This document shows positions 57,438 to 64,000 of a DNA stretch of 64,000 nt, one piece after another. The first letter of the stretch is position 1. Each line of letters opens with the position of its first letter. The position numbers were made by a program, and so were the translations under genes. The stretch covers positions 95,339 to 159,338 of the forward strand of contig CALUGQ010000004.1 in assembly GCA_944320235.1 (NCBI GenBank), given 5' to 3'. A model generated the notes under the pieces. That model ran no database searches, was not told where the DNA came from, and saw only the letters and a program-made list of their open reading frames with translations. The DNA is from an uncultured Prevotella sp. (GTDB lineage Bacteria; Bacteroidota; Bacteroidia; Bacteroidales; Bacteroidaceae).

Positions 57438-58236
57438 ATCCGTCGGGTGTTATGGTGAAGAGCATATAGTTGCGGTGGTCGGCGCAGTCCACCCCGTAGT
57501 ACATCACGCCGTCGCCGAACGGGTCTGACGCCGCCTGGCGGTGGTCGTGGCCGTAGATGCAGAAGAGCAGCCCCGGGAACGCGCGCACGTAGAGCTGGAA
57601 GGGCTTGGCCACGTTGTTGTTGAACTGGTCGCTGTACGGTGCGGCGTGCATGCAGACTATGGTGCGGTCGAAGTGCGCTGAGTCGGCCGTCATCTCCGCC
57701 TCCATGTAGTCGAAGTCGGGGTTGGCCGCCACATAGTCATACTCGGTGGCGTTGGTGTTGAGGCAGACGAACTTCACCCGCCCGGCGATGAAGCTGAAGT
57801 TAGGCTCGCCGTACACCCTGCGGAACAGCTCCTCGCCCGTGCCGAGGCAGTCGTGGTTGCCTATCAGCGCCACGTAAGGCGGTCGCAGCCCCGAGAGGAT
57901 GTCGCGCTGCCATGTGTATTCCTTCACCGTGGCGCAGTCGGTGAGGTCGCCCAGGTGCACCACGAAGTCCACGCCGCCCCGTGCGTTGATGTCGGCCACC
58001 ATGTCGTCGGTGGCCGAGTACCACCCGTGGCTGTCTGACACGAAGGCCACGCGCAGCGTGTCGCGCCCGGCGGTCGCGGCCTCTATCCGCTCGATGGCGC
58101 GGCGGTTGATGTCGGTCTCGCCGCTTATGCGCACGTCGTATGGGTGGTAGTCGAACACGCCGTCGCACCCGGCAAGGGCCAGGCAGGCGGCAAGCGCGGC
58201 TGCGCGCAGCGGCTTCGGGAAGGCAGTCTTAGTCAT
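57412..58236 (-). CDS. Metallophosphoesterase lipoprotein
   Basis: 274 aa from the ATG at 58236 (MTKTAFPKPLRAAALAACLA); the ATG at 58242 (MDMTK) is an alternative. LALAGC is a lipobox, so it is membrane-anchored. The calcineurin-like metal-binding blocks are complete: FVSDSHG, HLGDLTD, LIGNHDCLG, CMHAAPYS, YGHDHR. Substrate unknown (phosphodiester or phosphomonoester). The promoter box (58248-58256) is only 6-12 bases from the possible starts, which rules out the longer frame to 58398 and implies a minimal leader. Divergent from the AraC gene. Confidence 0.88.
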   Translation of the reverse strand: MTKTAFPKPLRAAALAACLALAGCDGVFDYHPYDVRISGETDINRRAIERIEAATAGRDTLRVAFVSDSHGWYSATDDMVADINARGGVDFVVHLGDLTDCATVKEYTWQRDILSGLRPPYVALIGNHDCLGTGEELFRRVYGEPNFSFIAGRVKFVCLNTNATEYDYVAANPDFDYMEAEMTADSAHFDRTIVCMHAAPYSDQFNNNVAKPFQLYVRAFPGLLFCIYGHDHRQAASDPFGDGVMYYGVDCADHRNYMLFTITPDGYDHETVSY

Positions 58237-58247
58237 GTCCATGGCCT

Positions 58248-58256
58248 GCAAAGTTA
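58248..58256 (-). promoter_or_regulatory. Metallophosphoesterase -7 box
   Basis: TAACTTTGC on the minus strand, directly upstream of the two candidate ATGs. Confidence 0.65.
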
Positions 58257-58343
58257 AGAACATTCGGCCATAAACCACAGTAAGCCGGGCAGTTTTTCTT
58301 GTTCTAATTCTCCTTTTTTCAGTCGTATGTGAAAATAAATGCG

Positions 58344-58351
58344 TACCTTTG
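58344..58351 (+). promoter_or_regulatory. AraC-family gene -7 box
   Basis: TACCTTTG, 85 bases before the ATG at 58437. An upstream T-rich run at about 58314-58320 could be the -33 region. Confidence 0.6.
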
Positions 58352-58436
58352 TGAAAATTTAGCCACGGCGGCGGCATACGTGTGTGCCTGCTGCGCACCC
58401 AAAGCCCCGCCCGGCCTAACCTAAAACATTGAGGGA

Positions 58437-59321
58437 ATGGAAAAAATCATTGATTCAAGCCTGTCTGTGGCAAAGGAAGAACTGAGCAGCACCGACTTCA
58501 TCGAGGACGACATACTGCTTTTCGACGACATGCGGAAGACCCCGATACCCGTGGGGCCGAGGCGCATGACGTTCATCTTCGTGGCCCTTTGCACGGCCGG
58601 CTCTACCCGCTACACCATCGACGGCCGCGAGATGGAGGTGAAGAAGAACGACCTTATGTTCGTCTCCGAGCGCCACGTGGTCGAGAACCTGTCAATGAGC
58701 GACGACATACAGGGCATCAGCATGGTCATGTCGATGAACTTCTACTACGAGACGGTGCGTAACGTGGGCGGGATGCTGTCGATGCTCATCTTCGCGAAAG
58801 ACCATCCCGTGGTCAGCCTCACCGACCGCGAGACGCGGGTGTTCACAGGCTACTTCCGGCTGCTCAAGGCCAAGACCGCCGAGACGGAGAACCCGTTCCG
58901 CCGCAACGTGGTGCAGGCGCTCGTGCTCGCCATGTTCTACGACCTCTGCGGCGTGACGAGCCGGCTGCAGACCGGCAGCGACGGGCCGAAGCTGCGCGCC
59001 GAAGTCATCTTCTCCACGTTCATAAAGCTCGTCGAGGCCAACTTCTGCCGCGAGCGGCGGGTGGCGTGGTATGCCGAGAAGATGTGCATAACGCCGAAGT
59101 ACCTGGCCGAGACGGTGAGGCAGGTGAGCAAGAGCACGCCCAACGAGTGGATTGACAAATACGTCACCTTCGAGCTGCGCCTGCGCCTGAAGAACTCGAC
59201 CAAGAGCATAAAGGAGATTGCCGCCGACATGAACTTCCCCAACCAGTCGTTCCTCGGCAAGTACTTCAAGGAGCACGTAGGCCAGTCGCCATCGGCATAC
59301 CGCCGCACGCACGCCATGTGA
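58437..59321 (+). CDS. AraC-family transcriptional regulator
   Basis: 294 aa. The N-terminal ~150 residues form a cupin-like sensing domain (GPRRMTFIFVALCTAGSTRY, GREMEVKKNDLMFVSERHVV). The C-terminal ~100 residues are the double HTH: AWYAEKMCITPKYLAETVRQ, STPNEWIDKYVTFELRLRLK, SIKEIAADMNFPNQSFLGKY, ending GQSPSAYRRTHAM. Ligand and regulon are unknown; the divergent phosphoesterase operon is one candidate target. Confidence 0.92.
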   Translation: MEKIIDSSLSVAKEELSSTDFIEDDILLFDDMRKTPIPVGPRRMTFIFVALCTAGSTRYTIDGREMEVKKNDLMFVSERHVVENLSMSDDIQGISMVMSMNFYYETVRNVGGMLSMLIFAKDHPVVSLTDRETRVFTGYFRLLKAKTAETENPFRRNVVQALVLAMFYDLCGVTSRLQTGSDGPKLRAEVIFSTFIKLVEANFCRERRVAWYAEKMCITPKYLAETVRQVSKSTPNEWIDKYVTFELRLRLKNSTKSIKEIAADMNFPNQSFLGKYFKEHVGQSPSAYRRTHAM

Positions 59322-59368
59322 GCACTGCCGCTGCGGGCGACGGCAGCCCCGCCGGCGGCAAAAAAGGC

Positions 59369-59404
59369 AGGCTGCGCCATCCCGCGTGGGGCATGGCGCA
59401 GCCT
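59369..59404 (-). terminator. trpS terminator
   Basis: AGGCTGCGCCAT (59369-59380) pairs perfectly with ATGGCGCAGCCT (59393-59404). On the minus strand it is followed by GCCTTTTTT, so it serves trpS. It lies between convergent araC-type and trpS genes. Confidence 0.8.
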
Positions 59405-59427
59405 GTGTTGCCATTGGTCCTGTTGCC

Positions 59428-61462
<2,035 letters not shown>

Positions 61463-61502
61463 AATCCTTGCGCGCCGAGGCTCTTATGCCGCGGTGCGCA
61501 AT

Positions 61503-61534
61503 GCAAAATTACGCTTAACTTCCTTAACGGCAAA
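61503..61534 (-). promoter_or_regulatory. GNAT gene promoter
   Basis: On the minus strand: TTTG (61531-61534), 19-bp spacer, TAATTTTGC (61503-61511). A full sigma-ABfr match. Confidence 0.8.
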
Positions 61535-61586
61535 GCCTTTTATTCTTTTTTATGAAAACAATTGGCGTCCGACGCCCATTTTTGCG

Positions 61587-61595
61587 TACCTTTGC
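61587..61595 (+). promoter_or_regulatory. -7 box of the Bax-inhibitor-1 gene
   Basis: TACCTTTGC, 65 bases before the ATG at 61661. GH105 follows 22 bp after that gene and has no box of its own. Confidence 0.7.
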
Positions 61596-61660
61596 CGCGT
61601 GTTCCCCTGGCGGGACATCGGCGCGGTGCGCGCCGTGAAAGAAACGTCAAGTAACAAATT

Positions 61661-62380
61661 ATGAACTACAACGATTTTGAAATCAAGGAAACGGTGCGCG
61701 ACCGTGAGCTGCTCCTCTCGCGTGCCTTCCCTGCGCTCATGCGCAAGGTGTATGTATGGATGACGCTCGCGCTCATCATAACCGGCATCACGGCTTACGG
61801 CGTGGCCACAAGCCCAGGCCTGCTCATGGCCATCATGACCAACAAGATGCTGCTCCTGGGCATCATCGTGGCCGAGTTCGCCCTGGTCATCGGCCTGTCG
61901 GCGGCCATCCACAAGATGTCGCTCGCCACGGCCACGCTCATGTTCGTGGTCTACTCCGTGCTCAACGGCTTGATGCTGTCGAGCATCTTTGTCGTCTTCA
62001 CCATGTCGTCAATAGCCCAGGTGTTCTTCATCACGGCCGGAACGTTCGCCGTGATGGCCTTCGTGGGCTACACCACTAAGAAAGACCTCACCTCGATGGG
62101 CAAGATGCTCTTCATGGCGCTCATCGGGCTGATCATCGCTACGGTGGTCAACATGTTCATGCGCAGCTCCGGGCTCGACTTGATAATAAGCTACGTGGGC
62201 GTGCTCGTGTTCGTGGGGCTGACTGCCTACGACTCGCAGAAGATAAAGCAGATGCTCATCGACGCTGAGGACACCGGCGAGACCACCCAGAAGCTGGCCC
62301 TGCTCGGCTCGCTCACGCTCTATCTCGACTTCATCAACCTCTTCCTCTACCTGCTCCGCATCTTCGGGAAGCGCGAGTAA
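61661..62380 (+). CDS. Bax inhibitor-1/YccA family membrane protein
   Basis: 239 aa with seven hydrophobic segments (VWMTLALIITGITAYGVATS, LLLGIIVAEFALVIGLSAAI, ATLMFVVYSVLNGLMLSSIF, VFFITAGTFAVMAFVGYTTK, and others), typical of BI-1/YccA proteins in the inner membrane. The conserved acidic motif near the C-terminus is YDSQKIKQML. Family members leak Ca2+ or modulate FtsH; the role here is not evident. It probably heads a two-gene operon with GH105. Confidence 0.93.
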   Translation: MNYNDFEIKETVRDRELLLSRAFPALMRKVYVWMTLALIITGITAYGVATSPGLLMAIMTNKMLLLGIIVAEFALVIGLSAAIHKMSLATATLMFVVYSVLNGLMLSSIFVVFTMSSIAQVFFITAGTFAVMAFVGYTTKKDLTSMGKMLFMALIGLIIATVVNMFMRSSGLDLIISYVGVLVFVGLTAYDSQKIKQMLIDAEDTGETTQKLALLGSLTLYLDFINLFLYLLRIFGKRE

Positions 62381-62402
62381 GAGGGCAATACGTAGCCACA
62401 AG

Positions 62403-63725
62403 ATGGGCATAATAAGGACACTGGGGCTGTGCGCGGCCATGCTCGCCGCCACGGCCCAGCCGCAAGCCGCCACCCTTTCGCCGGCCTCAGTCATGGAGAC
62501 CGCCGAGGGGGTGGCGGCCTATTTCATGCGCACCTGCCCCGATGTGGGGGCCGACAGCTACGTGGGCGGCAAGCGGCGCAACAGCCGGATATGGACCCGC
62601 GGGGTGTTCTACGAGGGCCTGCTCAACCTGTACCGCGAGCAGCAACGCCCCGAGTGGCTCGACTATGCCGTCGAGTGGGGCCAGTTCCACGAATGGTACA
62701 CCTGCACCGACAGCCAGCGCCGCCACGCCGACTTCCAGTGCTGCGGGCAGGCTTACCTGCAGATGTACATGCTCGACCCGGAGCGCACGGAGCGCATGGA
62801 GCACATCAAGATGCGCATTGACGACATGATGGCCACCGACAAGGTGGACGACTGGTACTGGGTGGACGCCATACAGATGGCCATGCCCATCTTCGCCATG
62901 CTTGGAGACATCACCGCCGACGAGGCTTACTGGGAGCGTATGTATGATATGTACGCCTACACGCGCAACCGTCACGGCGGCGACCGAAAGGGTGGGGGAA
63001 AGCCTCTCTTCAACGAAGACACCGGGCTGTGGTACCGCGACTACCAGTTTGACCCGCCATACAAGGATAAGGTGGAGACCGACAAGGACTGCTACTGGAG
63101 CCGGGGCAACGGCTGGGTGTACATGGCCTTGGCACGCGTCATGCAGTTCACGCCCGCCACCGAGGCCCACCGAGCCGACTACGAGGCCGACTTCCGCGCC
63201 ATGAGCCGAGCACTGCTCGACTGCCAGCGCGCCGACGGCTCCTGGAGCGTAAGCCTGGCCGCACCATCCAACTACGGGGCGGCAGGCAGCGAGGGCCCCG
63301 AGATGACAGGCACGTCACTCTTCGTTGGCGGGATGGCCTACGGCATACGCACCGGCCTGCTCGACAGCGCAACCTATATGCCCGCAGTTGAGCGGGGATG
63401 GGAGGCCATGCGCCGCGCCGTCCACCCGGCCACGGGCTTCGTAGGCTACATGCAAGGCACCGGCTCCAAGCCCGAGGACGGCGGACCGATAACCTACGAC
63501 TCCACCCCCGACTTCGAGGACTTCGGCATAGGCTGCTGGCTCTGGGGAGCCGCCGAGGTGCACGCCTTGGCCAAGCAGATAGAGAAAGACGAAGCCACCG
63601 GCATCAACGGCACGCTCACCGGCAACGCGGCCGAGGCCCCGCTGTACGACCTGCAGGGGCGGCGCGTCTTGCGCCCGCAGCCGGGCCGGCCATACATCCG
63701 CAGCGGCAAAGTGGCCATATACTGA
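62403..63725 (+). CDS. GH105 unsaturated rhamnogalacturonyl hydrolase
   Basis: 440 aa with a signal peptide (MGIIRTLGLCAAMLAATAQP). (alpha/alpha)6 barrel of the YteR/YesR type: IWTRGVFYEGLLNLYREQQR, WYWVDAIQMAMPIFAMLG with the candidate catalytic Asp155, DCYWSRGNGWVYMALARVMQ, and GTSLFVGGMAYGIRTGLLDS. It removes the 4,5-unsaturated galacturonate left by rhamnogalacturonan lyases such as the PL11 in this window. The last ~27 residues (APLYDLQGRRVLRPQPGRPY then IRSGKVAIY) are a short Prevotella-style C-terminal tail resembling a reduced T9SS signal. Confidence 0.93.
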   Translation: MGIIRTLGLCAAMLAATAQPQAATLSPASVMETAEGVAAYFMRTCPDVGADSYVGGKRRNSRIWTRGVFYEGLLNLYREQQRPEWLDYAVEWGQFHEWYTCTDSQRRHADFQCCGQAYLQMYMLDPERTERMEHIKMRIDDMMATDKVDDWYWVDAIQMAMPIFAMLGDITADEAYWERMYDMYAYTRNRHGGDRKGGGKPLFNEDTGLWYRDYQFDPPYKDKVETDKDCYWSRGNGWVYMALARVMQFTPATEAHRADYEADFRAMSRALLDCQRADGSWSVSLAAPSNYGAAGSEGPEMTGTSLFVGGMAYGIRTGLLDSATYMPAVERGWEAMRRAVHPATGFVGYMQGTGSKPEDGGPITYDSTPDFEDFGIGCWLWGAAEVHALAKQIEKDEATGINGTLTGNAAEAPLYDLQGRRVLRPQPGRPYIRSGKVAIY

Positions 63726-63741
63726 CCGTCCGCTTTCTTTA

Positions 63742-63893
63742 CAGCGGCCTTGTGCATTTGCGGCGCAGGCCGTCCGGCGTCACCAAACGGCACGTATTGG
63801 AACGCCGGACGGCCTGTTTCGCTCTCTGATATGCCCTGTTTCGCGGCTGCCCCTTGCCGCCGGTCGCAACCCGCTGGAGGCCAGCGGGTTGCA
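63742..63893 (+). repeat. Phased 22-bp palindromic array G with terminal hairpin
   Basis: Cores start at 63742 (degenerate), 63764 (CGCAGGCCGT), 63786 (AACGGCACGT), 63808 (GACGGCCTGT), 63830 (TATGCCCTGT) and 63852 (degenerate CCTTGCCGCC), all on one 22-bp grid. The terminal hairpin CAACCCGCTGG/CCAGCGGGTTG (63867-63893) is nearly perfect. The last ~100 bases of the window are AT-rich and hold no gene I can see. Confidence 0.8.
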
Positions 63894-64000
63894 GATGGCC
63901 TGACTATATGTCGTTTTTTGTAATAAAAAACGATATTGAAATAGGAATATATTAAAAATAAGCTACTTATAAGCATTTCTCAAAAAACGAGGTAATGACT

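Overview
The window looks like chromosomal DNA of a GC-rich member of the Bacteroidales, probably Prevotellaceae or a close relative. Three things point there. Many genes are preceded by the Bacteroidota sigma-ABfr -7 box TAnnTTTG(C), in about fifteen places. Several secreted proteins end in type IX secretion (T9SS) sorting domains. The gene families (DUF4292 lipoprotein next to dut, SufBCDS, GH95/GH140/GH78/PL11/GH105 pectinases, long CARDB/InlB-repeat proteins) are typical of gut Bacteroidales. Most genes are about 63-73% GC in the lines I counted, so AT-rich islands stand out. The genus call is inference.

Layout. 1-2.9 kb: a membrane/cytidylate-kinase-like fusion and a low-GC DUF1016 nuclease (both minus). 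3-4.6 kb: gpmI. 4.9-13.8 kb: a WYL regulator followed by GH95, GH140 and a GH78-sialidase-like fusion, a set that fits rhamnogalacturonan-II side-chain removal. 14-31.4 kb: four giant surface/secreted proteins (BspA-like LRR, InlB/PKD/CARDB, RHS, DPNEI-type T9SS protein); the 3' tip of the RHS gene and the 5' end of the next gene form one AT-rich block. 32-37.1 kb: sufBCDS. 37.1-38.3 kb: a small hypothetical gene and rnhB. 38.4-39.3 kb: a leftover C-terminal piece of a surface protein. 39.6-42.7 kb: divergent PL11 rhamnogalacturonan lyase and SGNH esterase. 43-49.3 kb: dgt divergent from a dut-TPR-DUF4292-EnvC operon. 49.4-52.9 kb: recO, tRNA-Glu, rpsT, gyrB. 53-56.4 kb: a second GH95 and a rhamnosidase-like protein with no catalytic barrel. 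56.7-59.3 kb: beta-barrel-like protein, lipoprotein phosphoesterase, AraC regulator. 59.4-63.7 kb: trpS, GNAT acetyltransferase, Bax-inhibitor-1 protein, GH105.

Functionally the accessory content is pectin catabolism: PL11 would cut the RG-I backbone, GH105 would remove the unsaturated uronic acid, the SGNH enzyme may deacetylate, and GH95, GH140 and GH78 would strip fucose/galactose, apiose and rhamnose. No SusC/SusD pair, sulfatase or hybrid two-component system is present, so transport must be encoded elsewhere.

The most unusual signal is not a gene. Seven intergenic regions each carry a phased array of 4-6 near-palindromic units (core AACRGSCYGT) repeated at exactly 22 bp. Each array is followed, 13-16 bp from the last core (16 in the degenerate sixth array), by a conserved imperfect hairpin beginning CAAC and ending near GGTTG. 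Five arrays point one way and two the other. I do not recognise this element. Two other repeat families (a 9-bp CTGGGAGAG minisatellite and GTAAAAAGG tracts that start at stop codons) also recur.
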